A program made the position numbers and the translations under genes. 64,000 bases of DNA, taken from the NCBI GenBank assembly GCA_012934845.2, contig WNNJ02002694.1:264967-328966 (forward strand), written 5' to 3'. Of this stretch, positions 40,640 to 53,199 are shown in pieces. The notes beneath the pieces are model-generated. The model was not told the origin of the DNA. It was given only the letters and a program-made list of their open reading frames with translations, and did no database searches. Within the stretch, counting starts at the first letter, position 1. Each line of letters starts with the position of its first letter. The DNA comes from Pomphorhynchus laevis. Lineage: Eukaryota; Acanthocephala; Palaeacanthocephala; Echinorhynchida; Pomphorhynchidae.

Positions 40640-43490
40640 ATTTATTTTTACGTGGTAAATGCGTGCCGGCGCACGCTAACATGACCACCACAACAAAATA
40701 TAAGTCATGTGTCGAGAAGATGAGAACGGAGGAAGTATTTGAATGTGATAATTGAGGATGCGCGGCGGACGCCGAGAGGAAGTTGATTCAAGGCGAGGGG
40801 TGGCGATGAGGAAAGATCGGAGACCGTAGTTGTTGGAGTAATTGGGAATATGGAGTAAAAGAGAATAACGGGAACGCAGCGATCGAGAGATAGGGCGAGT
40901 GTCGTCTAAAAAAGGGGGTTGATGAACAATGGGGAGCCGACAGCAATGAAACGAAAAGTGACGAGAAGGCGGAGTTGGATTCGGATTTGGATGGTGAGCC
41001 AGGCGAGTTGGGCAAGATGTGTGGATGTATGGTCGAAGCTCCGAGACGTACGAGCATTCGAACGGCGGAGTTGACGACGTGTTGTAGGGTAGGATGACGG
41101 ATTTTGGAGAATTGGCGAAAAGGCTGAGGCAGTAATCGATTTTAGGAAAAAGAAGCGATGGAAGAAGATACATACAAGAACGAGAGTCGATAAGGGGGCG
41201 GATACGGTGGACGTCATGGATAATTAAGTTAAACAAGCGAACCTTGTCACGGACGATTAAGGGAAAGGTTATGATAGTAATGGAAGTATAAGAAATTGAG
41301 ATTATCTACAATGGAGATGATTGATGAGGTAAAAGAAACCGGGGGAGGAGATATGTTAGTTTGACGGGGCAGGATCCACATTATTTTGGAATTGTCGGGG
41401 TTTAGAACAAGATGAAGATGGGAGACGTTTGTAGATAGAAGAAAGACAGTTGCAGGCAAAAATGCCGATATCGTGTATGCGATCGGTGGATGCATGAACA
41501 TATATTAGTATGTCATCGGCGTATTGCATGATGTTAACGGAGTAAGGTTTGGTAAACGGAAAGAGATCGCCAAGCAGAAGAGAGAAAAGCAGGGCCCTAA
41601 ACTGAACTTTGTGAGACCCTGCAGAAAATAGGGATAGGAGGGGAGGCTGATGAATTAGAACAGACGCGAAAATAACGGTCGGATAGAAATGAGACACACT
41701 ATGCTACAGATGAGGAAAAGCCGTAATCATAACAGGCCAGAAATGAGGATGGAGTGGTCGACGATGTCGAAGGCGGAGGAGAGGTCGGCGGGGGGGATGA
41801 GAACACTATACAGAACCTTTTACGAGAAATGAGTAGGTCGTTGGTAACTTTCATTCAGGCAATTTCGGTAGAGTGATTAGAACATAGAGCCGATTGGAAA
41901 AGAAGGTACATATTAAATGAAGAGAGATAAACGTTGATATGTATTAAGATGAGGTGTTCTAAGAGCTTAGAAAGAGTGGGGAGGAGTGAAATAGTGCGAT
42001 AACTAGAAGGAAGGGAGGGTCGACCGATTGTTTTTTTAAGGAGGGGACGGACGATGGCGGATTTCCATTGTAAAGGAAATATACGACTGCGGATGGACGA
42101 GTTAAACAAGGTGGTGAGTAAAGGGGATATCGATGATCATATGGATTTAAGTATGGGGTTAGGCAGGATTTGGTCAGGTGAGGTTTGTTGGGCAAGGACA
42201 TAAGGACAGATGATACTTCGGCAGGGGAGACAGGGGAAGATGAAAGAGTTCCGGGAGGATGAGGTGAGGCGAGTAGCAGTGAAATGGAATCGAGACGGGG
42301 TTGTGAGAGAGCAACGTGTATACAACTTTGGCCTAAAGAATGACGAATAATCATGAGGATTGATGTTGCAAGACGAAGAGGAGCGATCAAATATTGAGCT
42401 AAACGTATGCCAGAGAGGCTTGGAGTTTAATGAAGTGTTGATTTTATGCTGCCAGAAGGAGTTGCATTTGGTACGTAGTAGGTTGAGATGAGACAGGCGA
42501 AGAGCAAGATAGGAATCACTGAGAGACGAAGTGAGCGATCGGATATCAAGTCTGAAAAGACGGTGATAGACTCTCAAAGCATGACGGAGTCGACGCTTTG
42601 AGAGTAGGCATTGAATGCCAAACCATGGGGACGGTGCAAGCGACGGTGAGGCTAAGGCTTGAAGGGCGAGATAATATCGAGAGTGAATGTGAGTTCGGAG
42701 TCAAAAAGAAAGGCGATATCGTTAGGAGAGTATGATGTTATTGTGGGAGAGAATATAGACGATTTGAGTAAGGCAGAGCGGATAAGAGGGATATTAATAT
42801 TTCTATAATGACGACGAGGGATGATATGTGTGTGGCGGGGTGTGGTTGGAAATTCGATAAAGGGTGACGACAAAGTGATTGAATAGACCAGGATCGAAAA
42901 TGGACAGTGAGATATAGTCAGGAAAACAATCGAGGACCGCGATGATGTCGAGTGCTCCGCCAAAGATATGTGTGGACCCGTGGATATGAGTTTGTAGTCG
43001 TAGTTAAATAGAATGTTAATGAACCGGATGGAATCAGTGGAAGAGATGTGGTCAAGGCGAATGTTAAAATCGCCAATAACAAGTGAATGGATGAAGGATA
43101 AAGAACAGTGGGACAGAAGTTCACCGAGTTCGGTAAAAAATAAGGAGGTAGGAGCTGATGAACCAGGACGATATACAATGGTGAGATCCATAGTGATCAG
43201 GCTAGAAAAACTATAAGTGAGCAATTCAAAAGTGCAAGGACTGGAAGGGAGAGTGATATTGCGAAGAGACCCAGGTTGACGGGCGAATGATACAATGTCG
43301 TCATGACTAGAGAATTTAGAAGGGGATGAGCTTAGGTGGCGGGTGAATTCAACTAGTGAGCAGCAGACGGCGAATGGTAGATCATCGGAATCAGACTGGC
43401 AAGATTCGGTGAGGCAGAATTGCTCGATGGATTGCTTTGTAAAGAGGTTGAGAATTAGATCGGATTTATGGAGAATTTTGACGGATTTTA
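40640..43490 (-). mobile_element. CR1/L2-like LINE (family F), decayed reversed copy
   Basis: Minus-strand homologue of 28780-31727. From right to left: endonuclease ('MDLTIVYRPGSSAP', '[11 protein letters not shown]'), linker, RT pieces ('[17 protein letters not shown]', '[15 protein letters not shown]', '[13 protein letters not shown]'), C-terminus, and the 3' hairpin GCGTGC...GCACGC near 40663-40680. Frames are broken at many places, so this copy is much older than the one at 28.8 kb. Confidence 0.9.
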
Positions 43491-43599
43491 CAATATTTTA
43501 CTTATATATTGTTACGTTTAGGCTTATTGTTCTTCTCATCATAGGATTTCTATTAAAAGGTGGAAAATGTTCATTTTTTATTTGACGCTTAAGAATATT

Positions 43600-44640
43600 T
43601 TTATTAAGTTGATGTAAATGAACGGCTTTATGCCAATAAACTTATTGTACAATAATTTCGGGACAATTTCAATGTAGGTGTTCATTTCGTAAAAGGATTT
43701 TAAATGTCACTCAGTAACTAGATTAGCTGCAGTTTGCATATAGTTGGCGATCCGTGATATGAGCGTATTACTTAATTTTTTGATTGCTCTAAATATGAAG
43801 GTTGCTCAAAATTATTGGTTGCTCCAAATCTGTAAGCTGTATAGATGTGAAAAAACTAATTAATGAAATAAACCCTAGTAAAGCAGTCGGTCCTGGTATA
43901 TCAACATGGTTGTACAAAGAATTCGGAACAGGATTATTTTAATTCTGTTAAGTTACTTCTCGGAAAGTTTTCGGAAAGGTGTTGTGCCTGACATGCTGAA
44001 AAAGTGCTAATATAGCACTAGTTCCAAAAGTATCTGGCGCGGTCAACGTACATAATGTGCGGCCTATATCGTTAATTCCTATGGATGTATTTTTACTGAA
44101 TTTACTAAAGCCTCATTATCAAGATTTTCTTGATAATGATCAGTTTGCATATAGATCAGCCGAGTTCACTATTAATGCTTCGATCATGATTTATGATACT
44201 GTTCTAAGCACAGTAAACATAAAATTGGTTGTGAAAATGATTCAACTTGATCTTACAAAAGCATTTGATAGAATTGATCACGATATATTGATTCACAAGT
44301 TAAGTACCACATTGCAGCTTTGGATGGTTAAGTGGATGCAGGATAATCGCACAGACAGAACACAAAGGATTGTATGCAAGGGTATCATGTTGAGTATTTG
44401 CAAGGTAAAGTGTGGAATTCAGCAGGAATGAGTATTATCGCCTGTTTTACTCAACATATTTGTGAATGATTTGAAGCCAAAAAACTGTAGGAATATCTAC
44501 GTAAAGTATGCGGATGATATTACGTTGATTGTTTCGTTAGATACTAGTCAATCAATTGATGCATATGTGGTTAACGATAAATTTAAACATTTTGGGGATT
44601 GGCTGGATACAAATCGACTGATACTAAATACATGAAAAAC
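43600..44640 (+). mobile_element. LINE family D reverse transcriptase, 5' part
   Basis: Reads 'INEINPSKAVGPGISTWLYK' with shifts, then at 44057-44431 'MRPISLIPMDVFLLNLL', 'FAYRSAEFTINASIMI' and 'LDLTKAFDRIDHDILIH'. Past a stop comes 'LSPVLLNIFVNDL' and catalytic 'KYADDITLIV'. It breaks off at about 44640, where family C begins; its continuation is at 48490. Confidence 0.8.
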
Positions 44641-44669
44641 AAGATAATTTATTTTATCCAAAAAATTTT

Positions 44670-45720
44670 ATGAGCGCTTGCGGAGCACCAAAAGATTCTG
44701 CTTTTACAACGAAAATCAACACAGAAATGGACGAAAAAGGTATGAATTCCTGTTCTACAACGATTAACAACGATCTCAAGGTTAGTAATATTTTATCTTT
44801 GTCTGCAGCTGACTCCGGGTTACTTCCCCAATACCTAAACTCCATAACTTAGTGATAATTTCAGCCTCTAAGCCTATCGACAGGCACAAATTGTTTAGTA
44901 TTTTTCTTCGCGGATTTGTCAATCACTACTCAGGCAGAATTGTTTTCAATACTGTCAAAATTAATGAAAACTCTATTAAAGTCTCATTTGCTTCCTCAGT
45001 ATTTATAGAAGCGTACAAATTTTCTTTCGAAAAGAACTTACCCCATCCGGGAACGATAATGCTTAAGCCTATACAGGCTACCCTAAAGATTACTAATTTT
45101 CCTCCTCATTTTGAGGAGGAGGACTCGGACCTCCTAAAAAGTACTTACAAATTGCATTCAATTAAAGGGATCAAGTCTAAAGCTGGGGATGTCCTCCCAA
45201 TAGCATTCTGTTCGGCTGATCTGGACAATGGTCTGATTCTATCTAAAGCAGCTATGAACCCCTTTCTGGGGTACAATCTACGCTTCACTCAAGTGGACCA
45301 AGATGCGTTTACGTACCCCCAATTGTAACTTATGCCACGTTTGGGGGCACTGGGGCTCGTCATTTTCCCAAAAGAAAATCTGCGGAGTCTGTGGTCTGGC
45401 TTCGTGCGACAACATGCAAAAGGAGGGAGAGGTGTTTTGCTCCCCCTGCCTGCCACAATTGCGGGGGAGACCACCTTGGCTGGTCGCGACGCTGCAAAGT
45501 GTTCAATGATTATCAGAGAAGATTCTCCGGCCAATCTACCCATGTTTCCAGAGACTTTGCATCGATATCTGCGCCGGCTGATAGGATGTCCAACACGGAC
45601 ATTCTTCATCTAATTGAAAACAAAAAAAAAGATATTCTCGCACAAATGGAGAAGATGATGGCCCCCTTTTGGCGGCATTCCTGGTTAAGCCACAGTGCCG
45701 ATGTCGCCTGATCTAGCGAG
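44670..45720 (+). pseudogene. Family C ORF1 (Gag-like, zinc knuckles)
   Basis: Pieces: a short start; 44852-45328 with 'FSIFLRGFVNHYSGRIVF' and 'LKITNFPPHFEEED'; then cysteine-rich 'CNLCHVWGHWG', 'CGVCGLASC' and a classic knuckle 'CHNCGGDHLGWSRRC' at about 45450-45490. ORF1 proteins bind element RNA. Frames shift two or three times. Confidence 0.75.
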
Positions 45721-45906
45721 GCCTCAATCAAAAAAGCGAGCTGCATCAGTGCGTACAGTTCCGCCTCTCAAGCTGAGCAAATTACTAAAGATAAAGAGGC
45801 CGCCTCACAGGGAAATGAAGATATTGCCCGGGGGCACCGACCCTGGATGGGGTAGTGGCGGAAGGGACAGCCTTCCTGCACCTAGCTCTGTTTAGGTTGG
45901 CTTCCC

Positions 45907-46660
45907 TTGTCGATCTTATCTAACACAATGATGAGTAAACCCGAAATTTTTTTACTGAATATCATTCAGTGGAATTCGGGAGGTGCTTCTGCCCTTAGAC
46001 TTTTATCTGGTAGAGACACAGATGTTATAGTCCTTCAGGAGACGTTGTCTATCCGTATCCCCCAGGACATTACTCCATTTACCCCTAAGCATATTTGTTC
46101 CCACTATACTCCGTACATAACTCCACCCTCACACCTCTTCATCTCAAGGACTCTTGACCTTAGTTAAGTGCTCATTAAGGTCCTCCCTCTTGCTAAACTA
46201 ATCTTGTCCAGCCATGTCTTGTTTGGTAGTTTTACTCGTTAAGAACGGTAAATGCATCAGTCTAGCCAATGTCTACATCCGGCCAGGGGAGATTCACAAG
46301 ACCCGTGACCTCCTGGATGGTATTATTGATAACGGCTATGACATTGTACTAGGTGACTTCAACGACAGAACTGGTCGTTGGATTAATGCAGCACTCCACA
46401 GAGCCCGGAACGGTTATCTTATTCACAAACTACCGTCCCTTACCTTTCATTGCACATCAACGAACTCACTCCTCAACTTATTACTGCTCTATGAGAGATG
46501 GTTGTTAAAACCCTTCTGTACGGAGCAGTCGCGACAACATCTGTCCACCTTCCATGATCTAATTAGATGGCGGATAGAAGAAAATACGCTGCTTCGTAGA
46601 AGATTCCACTTTGACCCGATCAGAGTGGCTTTCTTCCAGCAGCTTCCCCCGAATTGGTAA
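45907..46660 (+). pseudogene. Family C endonuclease domain
   Basis: 'FLLNIIQWNSGGASALR', '[10 protein letters not shown]', then after a shift '[18 protein letters not shown]' and '[14 protein letters not shown]'. AP-endonuclease motifs; broken near 46165 and again near 46650. Confidence 0.82.
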
Positions 46661-46961
46661 TGAGAGTTTTAACGAATTTAATTCCTACCTCTCTTCGCAA
46701 GCTACCACGTTTCTTTCGACAACCTATAAAAGTCGCATTTTCAGTCCCACTCCGACAAAACTAAAGGTCCTAGCTAAACTACTGAACCTCCCTAATCTCT
46801 CTTCTTCCGCCAGACAGACCCTCTCGAATGAATACTAGCCCACCAGATATTGGTTCCAGCTGAGTAGGGATCGGGCAAGCATTGCTCGTCTTAACCTTTC
46901 TTAGTCTTCCTTTTGGAAGATATTCAAGAAGGAGAAGTTTGTTTGTTGGAAGTATAGGGCT

Positions 46962-48203
46962 TTGGGTTTGAAAGGTAGTATAGGCCTTGATAACGTTTTG
47001 GAGGAATCACTAGCCCTTCACAATTATGGAGCCACGCAATCTCCGCAACCAATCCCGCCCTGGGGAGACTTCAGGAGTAGATACTTATCTGTCACAGATA
47101 TTATCGATGACTGGGGGCCTCTTCCGGGCACCTCCAAATCCGTCGCTCCACTCTCTTCTCGTGTCTGTCAGCTTTTGACAGCCGATCAAAGAAGGAAGGT
47201 GGCCGTCACAATGCTATTAGCCACCCCATCCGATGTGGCCGGCATCAACATTAGCAAGAGAATTTTTATTCCTAAAAAGTATCAGGTCTCTTGTCCTAAA
47301 GACCTGCGGCCCATTTCGATTCAAAATTTTCTCGTCTCGTTCTACAAAAAAGAGCTTGCGCGTAGAATCCGCGATCATCTGACTAGGCGAAATTTAATCC
47401 CACCTGGTTTTCATGGGTTTGTCAAAGGTCGCTCGGTCCATTCAGCAGTTGATAAAGTGCATCGATTTTGTCAGGAGAACAGTCATCAGCTAGCTGTGGC
47501 TGTTTTCCTTGATTTTTCCGCTGCATTTGACCGCATTTCCATTCCCTTTATTATCTCCTCTCTCAGGTCCTTCGGGTTACCTGCGAGAATTGTTAACAGG
47601 GTGGAGATACTGCTGTACACTAAGCGATTTTACTATGATGACGACCCTGATGCGCGTCAGTTCTACCCTATTACGGATGTGCCTCAAGGCTCCCTTCTCT
47701 CTCCCATCTTATATCTTGCTGCTTCCATCAATCTATTCAAAATATTTAAACGTGAACAACGTCTAGTGGTGTACGCTGATGACACTACAGCCCTGTTCAT
47801 TGGACACAGGTGCGAAGACGTAGTCTCTGACATCAGCCGTTTCTTTTTAAGATTAAAAGACCAGTTATCAATATCCAACCTTATTTTAAACTCCGCCAAA
47901 TCGCAGGTGGTTGTCTTTCATGGCTCCCCTTCGACGAAGAAAAAACTTAAGAGACTAGCACTCTCTGCGCTCTTCTCCATATTTGCCTCTGAACCACTCC
48001 CTACCTTAACAAGTCGAGTAAATTACTTAGGGCTCACCGTTTCGGTGAACTGGTCGGCGAAAGTTGACCTGGATAGACTCAAACGTATCCTGAAGAGAGC
48101 TAGGTGGGCTCTGAAACGGGCGCCTCTGGGGTACTTGGGATATCTCGGGATTAATCTTCTTTTCAAGAGGACGTCCCCCAGAGCAAAGGCTAAGGTTTCT
48201 TAA
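46962..48203 (+). CDS. Family C reverse transcriptase
   Basis: A 413-codon frame: '[16 protein letters not shown]', 'LRPISIQNFLVSFYKKELAR', 'HGFVKGRSVHSAVDK', '[15 protein letters not shown]', 'DVPQGSLLSPILY', catalytic 'VVYADDTTALF', then 'LNSAKSQVVVFHGS' and thumb 'NYLGLTVSVNWSAKVDLD'. It ends with a frameshift near 48190 relative to related copies. Confidence 0.9.
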   Translation: MGLKGSIGLDNVLEESLALHNYGATQSPQPIPPWGDFRSRYLSVTDIIDDWGPLPGTSKSVAPLSSRVCQLLTADQRRKVAVTMLLATPSDVAGINISKRIFIPKKYQVSCPKDLRPISIQNFLVSFYKKELARRIRDHLTRRNLIPPGFHGFVKGRSVHSAVDKVHRFCQENSHQLAVAVFLDFSAAFDRISIPFIISSLRSFGLPARIVNRVEILLYTKRFYYDDDPDARQFYPITDVPQGSLLSPILYLAASINLFKIFKREQRLVVYADDTTALFIGHRCEDVVSDISRFFLRLKDQLSISNLILNSAKSQVVVFHGSPSTKKKLKRLALSALFSIFASEPLPTLTSRVNYLGLTVSVNWSAKVDLDRLKRILKRARWALKRAPLGYLGYLGINLLFKRTSPRAKAKVS

Positions 48204-48489
48204 GCTCCTCGTTTCGCGTTTGCCCAGCATAGTCCGCACCGATTGGACTCTTCGTGGGGGTGAAAGACCCCGGGTGGTTCGGTCGGAAGTCGGCGTTTCT
48301 GATAGATTGGGGGAAGCAGATCGCTCTGGATTTGATGCCTTAATATCGGTATGAAGACTTGATTAAAGTAGAAGAAAGAGAGTCTCGTTTTTGACTGACT
48401 TTATTTAATCACCGTATTTATCACTGTATTTATCACTGTTTTGTGTATTAGTAAGAAAATCTTATTATTATAATTTTATATATTGCGCG

Positions 48490-48790
48490 GAGGAGTCGAT
48501 TATCTAGTATACCAACAGCAAATAATAATGGTGAACTTATTGAACGATGTGAATCGTTGAAAATTTTAGGTATTACCTTTAATAGATCACTGACTTGGAG
48601 TATTCACGTAGAACATATTGCAACTTCATGTTCCAAACGTATTTACTTGCTCCACAGGCTGAGATCGTTAGTTATGCCTAGCAATGATTTACGTTATTTT
48701 TATCAAGCAACCATAGAAAGTATATTAACTGATGGATATCCGCTATTTCGCAATATGTCATTTAATTTATTATTAAATGTACTATGAAGT
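48490..48790 (+). mobile_element. LINE family D, 3' part of RT
   Basis: 'IPTANNNGELIERCE' and 'LKILGITFNRSLTWSIHVEH' followed by 'KRIYLLHRLR': the region after YADD in CR1-type LINEs, in the order expected to continue 44640. Confidence 0.75.
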
Positions 48791-48959
48791 ATTTTTTTTA
48801 TTTAGAAGCGTCTTACAAACAACCGAATTATTATCGAGATTTTTATGAACTAATAGATAATATACCATATGTCAAAATAAAAAATATATTATTTGAATAA
48901 TCAAAAATTATTCTATCATCAAAAATAAATCAACAAAATCTAAAGCAGAGAATCTTCCA

Positions 48960-50420
48960 ACAAGCATGCCGCGTTTCCGACCTGAACAGCGATGCCTTTT
49001 CTCTGAGTCAAATATCGGCCAGCTCTAAAATCTTCTGTTGCTCTTGATAAGCGTCGTCCCGAATCTTTGAGAAATTTAACTGTTGCTAGGCAGGGCAACC
49101 CAGGGTGTCGAATGCCACTAGTTGAAACATTATCTTAGATGGGTTATAGCATGCGTATTTTGATCGTTTGCGCTCCTCCACGATGCTTGCAACGGTCCCT
49201 GGGCCCTGTAAAGAATGTGCGTGCCAGCTTGTTTCGAAGTATTCGGGCACGTAAGTCCCATACCAGGAGCTTACCGTTGGTCCATGAGACTAATGTAGTC
49301 CCACAAGGGCGCTTACCGTCAGATCGCAATAATCCTATGGGCTCTAGCCTGCAGGAGCATGCGGCAGATATCAGGGCGGACTTAAGCAGGTGGTTGACTG
49401 CGGTCAACCATTTGCTTAATTCTGATATTCTGATATTCTCTACCTTATCAGGTGGAGAATATCAGAATTTGACGCGCAATCACATCTGATAGTCGCATTG
49501 TGAAGTCGACCCAAACGGAGAGAGATCACCAGCTCGAAAGACCCATCATCCAGTATTGTACCGAAGGATTTGGAAGGAATAGCTTCCAGGAAAGATCCTG
49601 AAAACTCGTTATGGAGTGACAGTAATCTAGCACGATCATGGTAATCTTCCGCATTTTGTAAAAGTGCTGTGCTGCGACGCAAAATATGGAATGATCCACT
49701 GTGATGAAAGGCTTTGGTCCACTGGAGTTTCATCTGAGAAGCAGTATTCCCACAAGCTAATGGCAGTGGCATAAAGAGGAGATGAGGAGCAAGGTTGGTG
49801 ACAAAACCACCGACGGGGAGTAGGGCTTCCACTTCATCCTGAGTGGCACGAATCGATGCGACAAAAGCTGGGATAGCTACCACCTCTGACTTCACGACAC
49901 CCAAACCCCAAATTTGATCGGAAGAGTCGTTTGGCGCCAGGCTCGTTCATCGAGAGATACGTTCAGGACGCTTTAACATAGGCTTCGCGTCGTATTGTCA
50001 AATTGTTGCAGTATGCTTTTGTGGAGGAAATAAGGCACTGTACGCATAATGTGCTGGATTTGGGGTAGTCCAGAACTGTGACACAAAATAGAAAACGCGT
50101 CTTAAACTCTCTGATAGACTTGATGTCTTCGAGAAGAGATTGAACGTCACCTCCGAGCATAACGTCGTCGCGATACCAAATGTTAAGTTCGCTTTTTAAA
50201 GATTCAGTCATTTTTTTAATCTAGAGCGAAAAGTAATGGATCGATAGGATCGACCCGTTGAACACCGTTTCGCAACCAAATGCTGTTTTCACAACACAGA
50301 AGGCGTGGATCACTACCGTAGCGTAAAGCTACTAAAGGAAGGATCTCATGAATGTAGAGTTGCACAGCGTCCAAAACACAATTTTGCATAACCGAGTTAA
50401 AAGCGTTAGCAAACAAAAAA
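48960..50420 (-). mobile_element. LINE with restriction-like endonuclease, another family (G), decayed
   Basis: Right to left on the minus strand: 'FANAFNSV' (RT motif), 'YGSDPRLLCCENSIWL', 'LKSELNIWYRDDVMLGGD' (catalytic DD retained), then 'FLEAIPSKSFGTILDD', 'LRLGRLHNATIRCDC', 'GLLRSDGKRPCGTTLVSW' with 'GKLLVWDLRA', and 'FQLVAFDTLG' at the end. In relatives the endonuclease reads KRPDG...WDV; here the Asp of RPD is Cys. 5'-truncated and broken in several places. Confidence 0.75.
49425..49468. repeat. Small inverted repeat
   Basis: 'attctgatattctc' and its complement, spaced by about 14 bp, within the decayed LINE. May be a small insertion scar. Confidence 0.6.
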
Positions 50421-50431
50421 ACTCAGGTTTT

Positions 50432-51235
50432 GGCAACATCTACGATTATGAAACTGAAGCTTTTTAGCTCCCGGAGCACAGTTTTACACATTCTGCGATT
50501 AAATTATAAAAACGTACTATATAAAGGAATCCTCTGAGAAAGCAAGCAGCGGCAGCAATTAAAATTCCTGCCGAATAAAATTAGGATGATCCGGAAAGCA
50601 CGTTGTTAGTTTAAAGATGCTATGCCCATGCTACTACATTAGCACATTCTTGGTGATGCCTTTTTAATATATCACAAGGCAGCCGAAACGACTGATGGTA
50701 GTTTACTCTACTGATGAGTGCTGCCGTCTACCTTCAGCTCGTCTAGGAGTTATAAGGAAGTCTGCTCTGCATGTAATCGAACTCCGGTTTTTGGCAAAAT
50801 CTACGATTATGAAACAGCTTTTTAGCTCCCGGAGCACAGTTTTACACATTCTGTGATTAAATTATAAAAACGTATCCGATAAAGGGATCTTGTGAGAAAG
50901 CAAGCAGCGACAGCAATTTAAATTCCTGCCGAATAAAATTAGGATGATCCGGAAAGCACGTTGTCAGTTTAAAGAGGCTATGTCCATGCTACTACGTTAG
51001 CAAATTCTAGGAGATGCCTTTAAACTATATCACAAGGCAGCCGAAACGACTAATGGTAGTTCACTCTACTGATAAGTGCTGCCGGCTACCATCAGCTCGT
51101 CTAGGAGTGATAAGGAAGTCTGCTCTACTTGTAATCGAACTCCGGTTTTTGGCAACATCTACGAATTTGAAACTGAAGTTTTTTAGCTTCCCGGTGCACA
51201 GTTTTACACATTCTGCGATTAAATTATATATATAT
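50432..51235 (+). repeat. Tandem repeat cluster, same family as 6923-7750
   Basis: Units start at 50432, 50793 and 51153 (361 and 360 bp apart). Same internal landmarks and the same structured motif at 50678-50737 and 51035-51095. More diverged than the cluster near 7 kb (for example 'cattctgcgattaaattat' in place of 'cagtcagatataaaattat'). Confidence 0.85.
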
Positions 51236-53180
51236 AATTGATTGAGAGATCCGGAACCGATTGGGCGATCCTGAATTGTTTGAGAGATTCGGAATTGATT
51301 GAGAGATTGTAATTAAACAAACTGCTTGTATGCTATTTATTCCTCAAACTTTTTTAAAGTGATTTTAGTTTCGATTATTTAATATCAAAAGTATAGCTAG
51401 AAAATGCTGATGTGATCGCAATAAAACATATGACGGGTGGAAATTGAAATATATTTAGGATTTTGCGTATTTTTAAACTATAATATTAAAAAACACGGTG
51501 ATCGTTGCAAAATCATCAAGACAAAACCGAAAATGGGTTGATTGTATCATCGCAATTTAATAAAAAGATTGATCAGAATAAAAAGCAAAACATATAGTGT
51601 AAAAAATCAATGATTTGTTTAAATTTTAATAGAAAGGAAACAATTTGTAAAAACGAAATTGAACTATAAAAATTAAAATGAAATAAAAAACAAAACAAGT
51701 AAAGTTTAAAAAAATATAATAACCTTGATAATGATAAAAAAATATTACATTGGAAATTTATTTTTTAAATAAAAATAAAATAATTTGTAATTATTTAATT
51801 AAATAATAAGACTTTAAAATTTATTAAAAACAAATAAAGATTTAGCATTCTATATATAATTCAAATTTAAAATTAGAAAATGTTGTAGAACAATAAACTT
51901 GTATGAAAATTAGTTGCTTGATCATATTAGTTTATTAATAACAATAACCAAATCAGTCTTATTAGTTATAATATTATCCTGATCATAAAATAATCATTCA
52001 GTATGACACGTGACAGGTAGGTAGTCAATTGATAACTATTATATTCTGCATGTTGTATCAATTCTATATTTTTAAGCCAATAGCAATTTAATATTAATGG
52101 ACCTAATTAGCTACTGATTCAATATCTACGTTTCACGTTTTGATCTTTTAATGTTGGCTATCCTGCTGAATTGACAGTTAGATTAAATGTTTTATTTGAT
52201 ATTTTTGCAAATTTAATTGAAATCATTTCTCATATCAAATTAAATCGGAGTTAATAGAGGAAAATGTAACCTCCCATTTGAAAAACTACCTGTATTTGAA
52301 ATTACTTGCAGTGTTCAAACTAGTCCTCTATAGTTCGTTTCCGAATTTTTGCTGATATAACTGTGAAGTCATTGTTGCAATTGAAATTTTGATGACTTCA
52401 TTCAACACATTGCTTAAATCCTATATTTAAAAGACAGAAGCAGAACGTAAATTGAAGTATTTGTGGATATAATCAGCTACTGATGCGAAATTAAAATCAT
52501 TTCTGATTTAGAATTAAATCAGCGTTTGATAGGGGAAGATGTTACCTAAAATTAAAAAAACTACCATAGTAATTTAAAATTACTTGGAGTTTTCAAACCA
52601 GTCTTCTAAACAAAAACTGCTTAGATACTATAAACACAAGTCAGGCAGAAATCGAAAATTTGACTAAATTTTTATAAAATAGTGTATTTCAGTCTTTCAT
52701 ATTAAATCAATTATAAATTATAATTTATGAAGAATAAATTACATATCATTATTAAATTATAAATGCAATTTCAAAATTTTAATTGAAAAAGAAATATATC
52801 GATGATAGAAATTGATGCAAAATAAAAGTTTATTTCGAATTTACAACCATCATAGTGCATATAGTACGGGAATTTGTAATATAATTAATAGTATTGAAGA
52901 TTTGCAGGATAATATAGCACTTCATCACTATTAATTTTAAAGCTAATTTTAATTAATAAATTGTTTTATATATTAAAATTATATAAATGTTTAATTAGAA
53001 CTTCGGCTATTATAAATTAAGTGCATATTAAAACATTTACCTGGATAATCATAGTAATTTTAGTTTTAATAATTATAAATTTATATTTAACGGCATCATA
53101 ACCTATCCGAATTTTTTAAACTTTTAAAATATTCAATTGTAATTAAAATACTTGACAAAAAAGTAATTTTTAAATATTAA
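51236..53180. repeat. AT-rich stretch with one old tandem duplication
   Basis: 52223-52335 and 52497-52612 are diverged direct copies ('gaaattacttgcagtgttca' versus 'aaaattacttggagttttca'), about 275 bp apart. No gene seen elsewhere here. Confidence 0.5.
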
Positions 53181-53199
53181 TTTAATGGCATGCAATACT

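Larger units (their letters stand above)
44641..48485 (+). mobile_element. Jockey/I-like LINE family C, nearly full length, nested in family D
   Basis: Two-ORF LINE: an ORF1 with zinc knuckles (44670-45720), then endonuclease and RT (45907-48300), and an AT-rich 3' end. It sits between two parts of a family D LINE whose order across the gap is continuous, so C inserted into D. ORF1 and the endonuclease have a few frame breaks, while the RT block is open for 413 codons. Other family C copies are at 16430-18310 and 26645-27150. Confidence 0.88.

Noticed and set aside
45290-45500. A host zinc-finger gene
   Set aside because: The cysteine-rich knuckles are in frame order with the LINE ORF1 and directly precede its endonuclease.
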